From NCBI RefSeq assembly GCF_026230105.1, contig NC_079474.1, forward strand, positions 2,924,187 to 2,988,186: DNA of 64,000 nt. Direction: 5' to 3'. The DNA comes from Diorhabda sublineata (lineage: Eukaryota > Arthropoda > Insecta > Coleoptera > Chrysomelidae). Every line of letters begins with the position of its first letter. Position 1 is the stretch's first letter. The position numbers were made by a program, and so were the translations under genes. The notes below the pieces were generated by a model. The model did not search any database and was not told the DNA's origin. It worked only from the letters and a program-made list of their open reading frames with translations. Shown piece after piece: positions 11,104 to 23,600 of this stretch.

Positions 11104-11845
11104 ACAATAGAATACATTTTGTAATTTTACGATACGAGAAGTACTTAGTCCAACAAAGAAAACACGAAAATTTTGATTGATTTTCAACGGAATGTCCTTT
11201 CAGCTCCATAAACTTTTTCCAGCGATGTTCAATAAGTTCGTTATATAATGAAAGTCGTCATAATATCAATTAATTGCCGACATCTTCTTTATTATTGGAA
11301 AATCTTTGACCACCGAGCTATAAAAAATAATCCGAGGGGGCTAAATCTAGCTAATACTGTGTATGATGTAGCAATTCATTGATATTGGCCATTGTCTTGA
11401 TGAAACAACACTTTTTTGATTGATTTCTTTCCTCAAACGTTGCAAAAATTTCACATAACACTTGCCTTTGATAATTTTTTGTTTTTCAAGATAGTCAATG
11501 ACAATTATCCCACGCGCTTCCTAAAAACACCGACGCCATGACCTTGCCTACATATGGAACGATCTTTGCTTTCTTTGGAGCTGGTTTTGTTCCATTGTGG
11601 TTCCAGTCGACGATCATCCAGTACCAATTTCTGGGTTTTCTTCAACTTTTCCGGAGTCGTCACCACATTTGGTCAACCAATATTTTACTATTGATAACGA
11701 TGATGCAGTCTTATCCAAAGTAGAATCCAATTCAGCTTATATATTGGTTAAGACCTTTCAAATGAAAGTTTTAGTTACAAATTCATTGAAAACGTTCACT
11801 GCTAAACAACGTGGTGGTGAAAAAAAGTTTGAATTGCACCCTCAT
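11104..11845 (-). pseudogene. mariner relic, tandem copy 2 of a 742-bp duplication
   Basis: Near-identical direct repeat of the preceding 742 bp. The word ACAATAGAATACATTTTG starts at 10362 and again at 11104, and both copies stop at CACCCTCATACA. The copies differ at only a handful of positions by eye, so the duplication is much younger than the decay of the transposase it contains. The junction word ATACA is shared by unit start and end, consistent with unequal exchange or replication slippage at a short homology. Confidence 0.85.
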
Positions 11846-11930
11846 ACACTGTTTTTCCTTGATTTAGCCCCCTCGAATTATTTTCAGTTCCTAGACTTTT
11901 TTTGATTTCTTTCTGTGACCATTCTCGTAG
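11846..11930 (+). pseudogene. small mariner C-terminal fragment in opposite orientation
   Basis: The plus strand reads FLDLAPSNYFQFLDFF just after the end of the 742-bp repeat, resembling the mariner PYSPDLAPSDYFLFP segment. It lies head-on to the minus-strand copies, implying a nested or inverted insertion. The fragment is very short, so the call is moderate. Confidence 0.5.
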
Positions 11931-12360
11931 TTGTATATATTTATTCACTTTAATAACTGATTTTGTGTTAAAAATTCTTCATAATTGGTAGATGAAACAA
12001 TCCATTTCGTAATAAATTGAGCTCTAGTAAAAATATTCAGTTTAATACTATCAATTTCTATTCCATTAACATCGGATTACATTTCTATTGTTTTAGCAAT
12101 ATATTTTATAAAGTCTTCAATTACGTATCAAGGTTCAATTGTGTTTAGTTTCAATACAACTTTCAGCAATAAATCAATCAGTAACGAATAGAAAAATAAA
12201 ATAAGAAATAACAAAAAAAAAACCAGCTGATGCGAACGCTTAAGTTGTTGCTCTTCATATCAATGATCTAATCCCCCCGAAAGTTATACGCGTTGTATGC
12301 GGGGAAAACTTTCTAAAAAATTGTATAATCACGTCGATTTCTCAAAAAAAATACATACGA
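11931..12360. other. AT-rich stretch, nothing recognised
   Basis: No recognisable gene or repeat. Confidence 0.45.
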
Positions 12361-12480
12361 GGAATATTTAAAAAGTTTCTTATTGAACAAACTAACAAAC
12401 ATTTTATTTTCCAGGCAATAGTCTCTCGGGGTCAGATCTGGCGAATATGGTGAGTGGTTGCATCACTAATTTAGAAATGT
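12361..12480 (-). pseudogene. mariner PYSPDL fragment
   Basis: The minus strand reads NHSPYSPDLTPRDYCLENK around 12400-12460, matching the motif that carries the third catalytic aspartate of mariner-type transposases. Nothing else of the element is clear on either side. Confidence 0.55.
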
Positions 12481-12599
12481 TTCTTCAAAAACTGTCCAAA
12501 TAATGCGCTGTACTACTCAAATCATGAATGTAGCGAATAGTTCTTTTTTGAAGATAAATTCGAAACTTCTAGACCGTCAGTAAGGCAAACCACGGGATT

Positions 12600-13370
12600 C
12601 GAAGAAACTTTGGGGATCGTATTTAGTCATTGTTGAGTTTTAGAGGTTGTTAATTCCCTTTGTAGGATATAAAGAATTTTTTTCAGTGTTAGCAACAGAC
12701 CAGGAATTTGCCGCTTGTATATCTGGACCCATCCAGATTATACTGGTGTCTTCCGCTAATAAATTCATCATTAATTCGTAAGTATGTGACGTCATTAATG
12801 AATACCAGGAAAAGAATTGGAATTTATAAGGTAGGAAACCAAATTGTTGAGATTTCAAGATTTTTATGTTAGAAATAAAAAGGCAATAAACGATTTTTTA
12901 TTAGTTTTCCAATTATCTTCGATAACATTGGTAATGTTTTCAATATCTGCTACACATGAAGAAAGTAATGAAGTACCTGATTATTTTTAATTATATCCCG
13001 ATGACTTCTGTTTCGAAAATACGATCCAAATTATTGGTAGGTGGTTTAGAAAAGCCAAAATAATTTATTTTAGCTAAAAGTTTATTACGTATGATCAAAG
13101 GTATCGAAAGCTTTGCTAAAATCACGAAGCGACAAGCAGATAACCTCTTCTAAGTTTTCTCCGGACCTCAAGTCATTAACGAATTTCATTAAACTTGTTA
13201 ACGTACTCAAAAATTTCCTATGACTTGAGTGATTACCAGCTGGACAAACTCGCTTATTTGGCTTAATATAAAACTTTCTATGATTTTGGCTACCACCGGT
13301 TAAATGCTTGTTGGTCTTTGGATGCGAATTTTTTAGAAAAAGAATTAGAAAACCCATGGCAAAGGTGTGG
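12600..13370 (-). pseudogene. non-LTR retrotransposon reverse transcriptase relic
   Basis: On the minus strand, a frame around 13085-13190 reads CLSLRDFSKAFDTFDHT preceded by LMKFVNDLRSGEN. This is the reverse transcriptase signature (D-x-S-K-A-F-D-T-V-D-H), carrying the first catalytic aspartate. Downstream on that strand, near 12740-12770, LLAEDTSIIW resembles the F-A-D-D-T-S motif, with A-E-D in place of A-D-D. Both motifs occur in the right order, but the spacing is shortened and stops intervene. Likely a CR1/Jockey-type LINE; dead copy. Confidence 0.75.
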
Positions 13371-13930
13371 AAGAGATTTGATATTAAACGGAGTGGGATA
13401 CAGAAAAAGTAATTAGTCTAGAGAAAAACTTATATAATATATCTCAATGTAGGTTGCGTAATTAATCGGTTTGAACCAGAATAAAGACGATATAACCGGC
13501 TTTTCAATTATAGTTGCCGTTTGTTTATAAAAAAAAATATTATTACTCACTTTATTTATGTTTTGACTGGGGTGGAAGTCTCATAGAAATCACGTACCTG
13601 CAAAAGAAAACATATTTTAGTAAAATTTTATGCGTGTGTTCATTTTGCAATGATTTATGAGCTTGTCGAGAGTTTTTTTTTCTAGAAGCGAATATAATTG
13701 AGCACGGAATAACAATTTCAAGCTGATGTATTTGAAGGATCGTTAAAAATAATGTCTCTATTCGGCGAGAAATTGTTTATTTTATAACCGCGCGTGAATG
13801 TGTGTCAAGATACGCGAATTTTGTTGCAACAGTCACAATATTTAGTTCAATTTAACCACCTTTGTCGATAGATATTTTTAATCAAGGGCTTAATTTGTAT
13901 ATAAACCGTTTCAATGAATTCCTAAAGTTC
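13371..13930. other. AT-rich stretch, nothing recognised
   Basis: No clear motif. It may include eroded LINE or mariner flank. Confidence 0.4.
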
Positions 13931-13934
13931 GAAA

Positions 13935-14190
13935 CAATTGTCCATACCGATTGAGGTACCTCCTTCGCTCAATCAACTGACACGAGCGATTGCTCAATTA
14001 TGCGGTATCCAGCACGAACAAATCTTCATGACAGTCAAACTTTCATGCAATATAGCATGTATGCGAATGGAATTAATGCCCAAGGATGCCTCAATCTCAC
14101 GGTACGCTAATTGACGATCTGGCAATATCATCTGGCAATATTACTTGGCACAATAGCCGATTTTGGACGACCTATCATGTTTGAATTCGG
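13935..14190 (-). pseudogene. mariner transposase N-terminal/linker relic
   Basis: The minus strand reads LAYREIEASLGINSIRIHAI near 14060-14115, then LHESLTVMKICSCWIPHN ending near 13997. This matches the second helix-turn-helix and linker of mariner transposases (REIxxxLGIS...ILHExLxxxKxCxRWIPHxL). The upstream and catalytic parts are not recognisable nearby, so it is a fragment. Confidence 0.8.
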
Positions 14191-14869
14191 AAAACCGGCG
14201 AGAACTGGTAGCTAGAGATGGTATTTCATCACCAAATGTCGAAGAGAGTTGATCGGCACACCGCTGGTGGTTTAATCAACGTCGAAAGTCATAAATTTGT
14301 ATTAGCTCAGATGCATTTATCAAAATTTTGGGAAATATTTAAATTATTCTGTAATAATATTTAAAATGACTGTACTAAATTTTGCATCAGAATATAGAGT
14401 ATAATTTGAATAGGTAAACAACAAAATGATTATGTCATATTAAACGGTTATCTTTACCATCATATTTCTATATTGTTATGATATATTACCATCAGATGAC
14501 TTTTACGTAGATGCGGCCGCGAGTTTGATCACTTCAATGCAAACAGAAGAAACAAAAAAAAAAACAAACAAACGAAAGTAAATAAGAGTTAAATTGGATG
14601 GCGACTGAACAGATTGATCTAAAGTGAACTATCAGTGGCGGGGTATGGAACAAGATAACTTTAAAGTCAAATTTCGAGACATAATTAAATTTCGAAATAT
14701 CGTACGCACACCAGAGGTAGATACCAAATGGAAGGACCAGCAAAACTATATCATTTGTCAACCTTATATAAATAAATGGGCATAAATGATAAGGCTACTC
14801 AAGCGAAGAGACCAGAGTCTGCCGTTTCCAGAAAGTACCGTTAATATCAAGAGATTGGTAACCTGACAG
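14191..14869. other. stretch without recognised gene, 5' flank of Tc1-like element
   Basis: No motif in the first 500 bases. From about 14800 the sequence may be the 5' part of the Tc1-like element that follows, but terminal inverted repeats could not be identified by eye. Confidence 0.4.
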
Positions 14870-15165
14870 CACATCTTTGAGACATTGAGCCCTCACTGGT
14901 GTTCAAGAGCTCAGAAAACCACGACTAGTGACTAGACAGTCAGAAGAAGACTTAAAGCAGCTGATCTTGAGCCAAAAAAACCAGCTACTGGTCCCAAATT
15001 AGTCCCGAAGAACACGTTAATTGGACTGACGAACAATGAATCTTCATTTTGTTTTCAAATCAAAGCAAATTGGAACTTGCTGGTAGCGATACAAGAGGAT
15101 GAGTCTACAGAAGACATGAAAAAATAATTGCTCATAATCCTCAAAAAACGTGGCATTTGGATGAG
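14870..15165 (+). pseudogene. Tc1-like transposase N-terminal relic
   Basis: From 14936 the frame reads TVRRRLKAADLEPKKPATGP, the second helix-turn-helix and linker of Tc1-family transposases. A later segment reads HVNWTDEQ (about 15014-15037), which in Tc1 precedes the first catalytic aspartate (W-x-x-V-x-F-S/T-D-E-S). Further on, NPQKTWHLDEVWVGIS joins directly to the tandem array. Stops and frameshifts interrupt it. This portion is the single-copy head of the element whose later part is amplified immediately downstream. Confidence 0.85.
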
Positions 15166-18100
15166 GTTTGGGTGGGCATATCCTAGGATGCAAAGTAAAA
15201 TTGGTTTTTATTGAATTAAGAGAAAAGTTTGGGCTAGAATTGATGCTCAATACGGTGCTCACTGAGGAATGGGATAGCATCGAGTGAATGAACCCATTCG
15301 ATCCATTCAAAAGCGATTGGAAGCTGTAGTTAGTGCCAAAAAAGAGAGGAAACCAATGATTGATTAATTGTTTCGGGTTGGGATATCCAAGGATGCAAAA
15401 ACAAAATTGGTTTTTATTGAATTAAGAGAAAAGTTTGGGCTAGAATTGATGCTCAATACGGTGCTCACTGAGGAATGGGATAGCATCGAGTGAATGAACC
15501 CATTCGATCCATTCAAAAGCGATTGGAAGCTGTAGTTAGTGCCAAAAAAGAGAGGAAACCAATGATTGATTAATTGTTTCGGGTTGGGATATCCAAGGAT
15601 GCAAAAACAAAATTGGTTTTTATTGAATTAAGAGAAAAGTTTGGGCTAGAATTGATGCTCAATACGGTGCTCACTGAGGAATGGGATAGCATCGAGTGAA
15701 TGAACCCATTCGATCCATTTAAAAGCGATTGGAAGCTGTGGTTAGTGCTAAAAGAGAGTAAACCAATTATTGATTAATTGTTTCGGGTTGGAATATCCAA
15801 GGATGCAAAAACAAAATTGGTTTTTATTGAATTAAGAGAAAAGTTTGGGCTAGAATTGATGCTCAATACGGTGCTCACTGAGGAATGGGATAGCATCGAG
15901 TGAATGAACCCATTCGATCCATTCAAAAGCGATTGGAAGCTGTAGTTAGTGCCAAAAAAGAGAGGAAACCAATGATTGATTAATTGTTTCGGGTTGGAAT
16001 ATCCAAGGATGCAAAGTAAAATTGGTTTTTATTGAATTAAGAGAAAAGTTTGGGCTAGAATTGATGCTCAATACGGTGCTCACTGAGGAATGGAATAGCA
16101 TCGAGTGAATGAACCCATTCGATCCATTCAAAAGCGATTGGAAGCTGTAGTTAGTGCCAAAAAAGAGAGGAAACCAATGATTGATTAATTGTTTCGGGTT
16201 GGAATATCCAAGGATGCAAAGTAAAATTGGTTTTTATTGAATTAAGAGAAAAGTTTGGGCTAGAATTGATGCTCAATACGGTGCTCACTGAGGAATGGAA
16301 TAGCATCGAGTGAATGAACCCATTCGATCCATTCAAAAGCGATTGGAAGCTGTAGTTAGTGCCAAAAAAGAGAGGAAACCAATGATTGATTAATTGTTTC
16401 GGGTTGGAATATCCAAGGATGCAAAGTAAAATTGGTTTTTATTGAATTAAGAGAAAAGTTTGGGCTAGAATTGATGCTCAATACGGTGCTCACTGAGGAA
16501 TGGGATAGCATCGAGTGAATGAACCCATTCGATCCATTCAAAAGCGATTGGAAGCTGTAGTTAGTGCCAAAAAAGAGAGGAAACCAATGATTGATTAATT
16601 GTTTCGGGTTGGAATATCCAAGGATGCAAAGTAAAATTGGTTTTTATTGAATTAAGAGAAAAGTTTGGGCTAGAATTGATGCTCAATACGGTGCTCACTG
16701 AGGAATGGGATAGCATCGAGTGAATGAACCCATTCGATCCATTCAAAAGCGATTGGAAGCTGTAGTTAGTGCCAAAAAAGAGAGGAAACCAATGATTGAT
16801 TAATTGTTTCGGGTTGGAATATCCAAGGATGCAAAGTAAAATTGGTTTTTATTGAATTAAGAGAAAAGTTTGGGCTAGAATTGATGCTCAATACGGTGCT
16901 CACTGAGGAATGGAATAGCATCGAGTGAATGAACCCATTCGATCCATTCAAAAGCGATTGGAAGCTGTAGTTAGTGCCAAAAAAGAGAGGAAACCAATGA
17001 TTGATTAATTGTTTCGGGTTGGAATATCCAAGGATGCAAAGTAAAATTGGTTTTTATTGAATTAAGAGAAAAGTTTGGGCTAGAATTGATGCTCAATACG
17101 GTGCTCACTGAGGAATGGGATAGCATCGAGTGAATGAACCCATTCGATCCATTCAAAAGCGATTGGAAGCTGTAGTTAGTGCCAAAAAAGAGAGGAAACC
17201 AATGATTGATTAATTGTTTCGGGTTGGGATATCCAAGGATGCAAAAACAAAATTGGTTTTTATTGAATTAAGAGAAAAGTTTGGGCTAGAATTGATGCTC
17301 AATACGGTGCTCACTGAGGAATGGGATAGCATCGAGTGAATGAACCCATTCGATCCATTCAAAAGCGATTGGAAGCTGTAGTTAGTGCCAAAAAAGAGAG
17401 GAAACCAATGATTGATTAATTGTTTCGGGTTGGGATATCCAAGGATGCAAAAACAAAATTGGTTTTTATTGAATTAAGAGAAAAGTTTGGGCTAGAATTG
17501 ATGCTCAATACGGTGCTCACTGAGGAATGGGATAGCATCGAGTGAATGAACCCATTCGATCCATTCAAAAGCGATTGGAAGCTGTAGTTAGTGCCAAAAA
17601 AGAGAGGAAACCAATGATTGATTAATTGTTTCGGGTTGGGATATCCAAGGATGCAAAAACAAAATTGGTTTTTATTGAATTAAGAGAAAAGTTTGGGCTA
17701 GAATTGATGCTCAATACGGTGCTCACTGAGGAATGGGATAGCATCGAGTGAATGAACCCATTCGATCCATTCAAAAGCGATTGGAAGCTGTAGTTAGTGC
17801 CAAAAAAGAGAGGAAACCAATGATTGATTAATTGTTTCGGGTTGGGATATCCAAGGATGCAAAAACAAAATTGGTTTTTATTGAATTAAGAGAAAAGTTT
17901 GGGCTAGAATTGATGCTCAATACGGTGCTCACTGAGGAATGGGATAGCATCGAGTGAATGAACCCATTCGATCCATTCAAAAGCGATTGGAAGCTGTAGT
18001 TAGTGCCAAAAAAGAGAGGAAACCAATGATTGATTAATTGTTTCGGGTTGGGATATCCAAGGATGCAAAAACAAAATTGGTTTTTATTGAATTAAGAGAA

Positions 18101-21100
18101 AAGTTTGGGCTAGAATTGATGCTCAATACGGTGCTCACTGAGGAATGGGATAGCATCGAGTGAATGAACCCATTCGATCCATTCAAAAGCGATTGGAAGC
18201 TGTAGTTAGTGCCAAAAAAGAGAGGAAACCAATGATTGATTAATTGTTTCGGGTTGGGATATCCAAGGATGCAAAAACAAAATTGGTTTTTATTGAATTA
18301 AGAGAAAAGTTTGGGCTAGAATTGATGCTCAATACGGTGCTCACTGAGGAATGGGATAGCATCGAGTGAATGAACCCATTCGATCCATTCAAAAGCGATT
18401 GGAAGCTGTAGTTAGTGCCAAAAAAGAGAGGAAACCAATGATTGATTAATTGTTTCGGGTTGGGATATCCAAGGATGCAAAAACAAAATTGGTTTTTATT
18501 GAATTAAGAGAAAAGTTTGGGCTAGAATTGATGCTCAATACGGTGCTCACTGAGGAATGGGATAGCATCGAGTGAATGAACCCATTCGATCCATTTAAAA
18601 GCGATTGGAAGCTGTGGTTAGTGCTAAAAGAGAGTAAACCAATTATTGATTAATTGTTTCGGGTTGGAATATCCAAGGATGCAAAAACAAAATTGGTTTT
18701 TATTGAATTAAGAGAAAAGTTTGGGCTAGAATTGATGCTCAATACGGTGCTCACTGAGGAATGGGATAGCATCGAGTGAATGAACCCATTCGATCCATTC
18801 AAAAGCGATTGGAAGCTGTAGTTAGTGCCAAAAAAGAGAGGAAACCAATGATTGATTAATTGTTTCGGGTTGGAATATCCAAGGATGCAAAGTAAAATTG
18901 GTTTTTATTGAATTAAGAGAAAAGTTTGGGCTAGAATTGATGCTCAATACGGTGCTCACTGAGGAATGGAATAGCATCGAGTGAATGAACCCATTCGATC
19001 CATTCAAAAGCGATTGGAAGCTGTAGTTAGTGCCAAAAAAGAGAGGAAACCAATGATTGATTAATTGTTTCGGGTTGGAATATCCAAGGATGCAAAGTAA
19101 AATTGGTTTTTATTGAATTAAGAGAAAAGTTTGGGCTAGAATTGATGCTCAATACGGTGCTCACTGAGGAATGGGATAGCATCGAGTGAATGAACCCATT
19201 CGATCCATTCAAAAGCGATTGGAAGCTGTAGTTAGTGCCAAAAAAGAGAGGAAACCAATGATTGATTAATTGTTTCGGGTTGGAATATCCAAGGATGCAA
19301 AAACAAAATTGGTTTTTATTGAATTAAGAGAAAAGTTTGGGCTAGAATTGATCCTCAAAACGTTGCTAATATAGGAATAGGATAGCATCGAGTAAATGAA
19401 CCCATTCGATCCATTTAAAAGCGATTGGAAGCTGTGGTTAGTGCTAAAAGAGAGTAAACCAATTATTGATTAATTGTTTCGGGTTGGAATATCCAAGGAT
19501 GCAAAAACAAAATTGGTTTTTATTGAATTAAGAGAAAAGTTTGGGCTAGAATTGATGCTCAATACGGTGCTCACTGAGGAATGGGATAGCATCGAGTGAA
19601 TGAACCCATTCGATCCATTCAAAAGCGATTGGAAGCTGTGGTTAGTGCTAAAAGAGAGTAAACCAATTATTGATTAATTGTTTCGGGTTGGAATATCCAA
19701 GGATGCAAAGTAAAATTGGTTTTTATTGAATTAAGAGAAAAGTTTGGGCTAGAATTGATGCTCAATACGGTGCTCACTGAGGAATGGGATAGCATCGAGT
19801 GAATGAACCCATTCGATCCATTTAAAAGCGATTGGAAGCTGTAGTTAGTGCCAAAAAAGAGAGGAAACCAATGATTGATTAATTGTTTCGGGTTGGAATA
19901 TCCAAGGATGCAAAAACAAAATTGGTTTTTATTGAATTAAGAGAAAAGTTTGGGCTAGAATTGATGCTCAATACGGTGCTCACTGAAGAATGGGATAGCA
20001 TCGAGTGAATGAACCCATTCGATCCATTCAAAAGCGATTGGAAGCTGTAGTTAGTGCCAAAAAAGAGAGGAAACCAATGATTGATTAATTGTTTCGGGTT
20101 GGAATATCCAAGGATGCAAAAACAAAATTGGTTTTTATTGAATTAAGAGAAAAGTTTGGGCTAGAATTGATGCTCAATACGGTGCTCACTGAGGAATGGG
20201 ATAGCATCGAGTGAATGAACCCATTCGATCCATTCAAAAGCGATTGGAAGCTGTAGTTAGTGCCAAAAAAGAGAGGAAACCAATGATTGATTAATTGTTT
20301 CGGGTTGGAATATCCAAGGATGCAAAGTAAAATTGGTTTTTATTGAATTAAGAGAAAAGTTTGGGCTAGAATTGATGCTCAATACGGTGCTCACTGAGGA
20401 ATGGGATAGCATCGAGTGAATGAACCCATTCGATCCATTTAAAAGCGATTGGAAGCTGTAGTTAGTGCCAAAAAAGAGAGGAAACCAATGATTGATTAAT
20501 TGTTTCGGGTTGGAATATCCAAGGATGCAAAAACAAAATTGGTTTTTATTGAATTAAGAGAAAAGTTTGGGCTAGAATTGATGCTCAATACGGTGCTCAC
20601 TGAGGAATGGGATAGCATCGAGTGAATGAACCCATTCGATCCATTCAAAAGCGATTGGAAGCTGTAGTTAGTGCCAAAAAAGAGAGGAAACCAATGATTG
20701 ATTAATTGTTTCGGGTTGGAATATCCAAGGATGCAAAAACAAAATTGGTTTTTATTGAATTAAGAGAAAAGTTTGGGCTAGAATTGATGCTCAATACGGT
20801 GCTCACTGAGGAATGGGATAGCATCGAGTGAATGAACCCATTCGATCCATTCAAAAGCGATTGGAAGCTGTGGTTAGTGCTAAAAGAGAGTAAACCAATT
20901 ATTGATTAATTGTTTCGGGTTGGAATATCCAAGGATGCAAAAACAAAATTGGTTTTTATTGAATTAAGAGAAAAGTTTGGGCTAGAATTGATGCTCAATA
21001 CGGTGCTCACTGAGGAATGGGATAGCATCGAGTGAATGAACCCATTCGATCCATTCAAAAGCGATTGGAAGCTGTGGTTAGTGCTAAAAGAGAGTAAACC

Positions 21101-21530
21101 AATGATTGATTAATTGTTTCGGGTTGGAATATCCAAGGATGCAAAAACAAAATTGGTTTTTATTGAATTAAGAGAAAAGTTTGGGCTAGAATTGATGCTC
21201 AATACGGTGCTCACTGAGGAATGGGATAGCATCGAGTGAATGAACCCATTCGATCCATTCAAAAGCGATTGGAAGCTGTAGTTAGTGCCAAAAAAGAGAG
21301 GAAACCAATGATTGATTAATTGTTTCGGGTTGGAATATCCAAGGATGCAAAAACAAAATTGGTTTTTATTGAATTAAGAGAAAAGTTTGGGCTAGAATTG
21401 ATCCTCAAAACGTTGCTAATATAGGAATAGGATAGCATCGAGTAAATGAACCCATTCGATCCATTTAAAAGCGATTGGAAGCTGTGGTTAGTGCTAAAAG
21501 AGAGTAAACCAATTATTGATTAATTGTAAA
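15166..21530 (+). repeat. about 205-bp satellite (about 31 copies) born from a Tc1-like transposase gene
   Basis: Each monomer reads GISKDAKTKLVFIE, joined to LREKFGLE and LTEEWDSIE, then after a frame change PIRSIQKRLEAVVSAK, then LINCFGLG before the next GIS. GIS-x-D-x-x-T-x-L is the middle of Tc1 transposase. EEW-x-x-I plus a P-x-R-x-x-x-R-L-x-A-V-x-x-A-K-G run is its C-terminus, so the monomer is an internally deleted transposase tail. Monomers are 205 or 206 bp depending on CAAAGTAAAA versus CAAAAACAAAA. The last monomer runs into a presumed 3' flank at about 21530. The 61-residue minus-strand frames in several copies are shadows. Confidence 0.95.
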
Positions 21531-22964
21531 TAAATTTCCTTTTCATTTGATATTTTTTCTTCGCTAAAATTAAATCAATCACAACATAGACCTCTCATTA
21601 TAACGCTAAGACTTTGAGACTCTAAAATAAGGGAAAGAAAGGAAGTTACAAATACGAATGTACATCTCAGTATTTTCTTATACAAAAATCTTTATTATTA
21701 TAACTTTGAAGACATTGTTTGACGGACTGGCATCCTAAACAATGTCATTCGTCCATGCCACTGGTGCTTAAATACCACCGCTGGTGCTTAAGTACCAGTA
21801 GTCGGTTCTAGTTAGAATTTTTAGCACATTGCGCAGATAATGTCGTATTATTCAAGAATTTCCAATGACAATAAGTTTCAAGACACGCCTTCTTGATACC
21901 AGACGACGATAAACACTTACTATATCGTATACTTGAATTTAATTATTACTTTCTTGTACAATAGAATGAAGTAAAACATTTTAAAATATGAAAATAATGT
22001 TATAAAAGTTGCCCAGTTTGAAAGTCTCTTAAATTTGTCATATTTGAAACTTTACAATTGATAGGAATTGAAGAAATCATCGGTCATCAATCAAAAATAA
22101 AATTCTGGATATTCAAAGATTTATCAACACATTCAGATTCTTTTCAAGTACTAATAAAAGGCACAAATAAAACTTTTTTAACTGGAAAAAAACTTTTTCT
22201 CTTTGAATTACACAATAAAAATAATTATTCATATTTTGGTTTGACGGAATCTGCTTCAATGGGTCAGTTTCTTTCAAAATGTTTTAAATTACATTTTACA
22301 ACCAACATTTTGGCAACAGTGTCAACATGTAATCTGTTGCGTTCTTTCATCCATTGCTGATCTACCAAGGAAAAACTTTTCAAGATTTTACACTTGGTCA
22401 AAATAAAAATTAACTTTTAGTGAACAAATGTCGCCCAATCAAAAAGCCTACTTATGTCGACGCATCGTGTAGTACCGGCTTAAATAAACAATAATTAATA
22501 ACTTTAAGCCGTAATTAGCGATTGTTCTGATCTCATTATCGTCTATTTATTCTCAATATTAATCGATAGTTCCTCAATTAAGTCAATTAGTAGATAGGTC
22601 TAATTAAAGGAAAAAATGCGGAGAGTGCATTTTCGAAAAAAAAAGACAAGGCGTATACTCATTGTTTCGTATACGTATACGCCGTTTTGAATTAAACATT
22701 GAACCAGGCGCGATGTTATCGACAAAGTCGTGGGATCATCGACGAGCCAAAACAAAACCAAAAAAATATAAAACTGGGAAAAAATCTGGGGGACAAGTGG
22801 CGTACATTAGTGTACTGCGCAATTATATATCTTTATACTTCTTTATAAGTTATCTATATACTTTAATCAATCAACACTGAGGTGAAAAAAGACGCTATCG
22901 AACTGTCTTATAGTTTCTGAGTAATCCCAAACTAAAACCTCGATACATCACCCACCTACTAAAA
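21531..22964. other. non-genic stretch with a short perfect inverted repeat
   Basis: No recognised gene. An open frame at 22058-22360 (100 codons, Lys/Phe/Asn-rich) has no motif I know. At 22650-22683 GGCGTATAC and GTATACGCC form a perfect 9-bp inverted repeat, perhaps a chance hairpin. CACTGGTGCTTAA and CGCTGGTGCTTAA repeat at about 21759 and 21779. Confidence 0.4.
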
Positions 22965-23600
22965 AAAACCTCAAACTAGGCATCAGTTTTAGTAATTGAT
23001 TCTTTATTTGAGCCGAATTTCTTATTTTTTTGAGATCAGTAGTCACTGGGGGCCAGATCTGAACTATACGGTGGTTTAGGAAGTAATTCGAAATGTACTT
23101 CGTTCCATTCAACCATCGTTGCCATCGATTTGTGAAATCGGCGAAACAAGGATTTTTTCTTCAACATATGAAGTCGTTTTCCAATGCTTTTTGCATTTAA
23201 GCGATTTAACAATTCAAAATACTGAAGCCATAACCGCCCAAGCTGATTGTTGTGGCTTAGTACGTTTGGGACGTGGTTCACCGGCTGCAGCCCACTCAGA
23301 TGATGATCGTTTTGATTCCAAAATGAAGTGATTGATCCATTGTCTTATGTCAACGCAAAAAATCTGATTTACTACGTGTAAACATGGCCAGTGTTTTTGT
23401 TTTTGATCGACTGTGAGTACACGCGGCACCCACGCTTTCTCAGTAAACCCACCGACTTCTGATATCTTCAAAGCCTTAGCTATCTCACGCAACTCCAATT
23501 TACGATTATGTATAACCAATTCGTGGACTTTTTTGATGTTTTCTGGAGTAACCATCTCAATTTAACGACCAGAACGTTGATGGTTGAGGTTGCAACTATA
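22965..23600 (-). pseudogene. mariner transposase relic
   Basis: Minus strand, 5' to 3': VTPENIKKVHELVIHNRKL and LREIAKALKIS (23450-23550, helix-turn-helix), KAWVPRVLTVDQKQ (linker), IRQWINHFILESKRSS, SEWAAAGEPRPKRTKPQQSA and AVMASVF (catalytic core), then PPYSSDLAPSDY at about 23036-23075. The order and spacing are those of a full-length mariner. The first catalytic motif, normally T/V-D-E-T-W, is degraded to D-I-R-Q-W, and there are frameshifts, so it is inactive. This is one of the most complete mariner copies in the window. Confidence 0.9.

Noticed and set aside
15044..19212. Repeated 61-codon minus-strand frames (MNGSNGFIHSML...) at 205-bp spacing, suggesting a multigene family
   Set aside because: They are antisense shadows of the Tc1-derived monomer. 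The sense strand carries recognisable transposase sequence.
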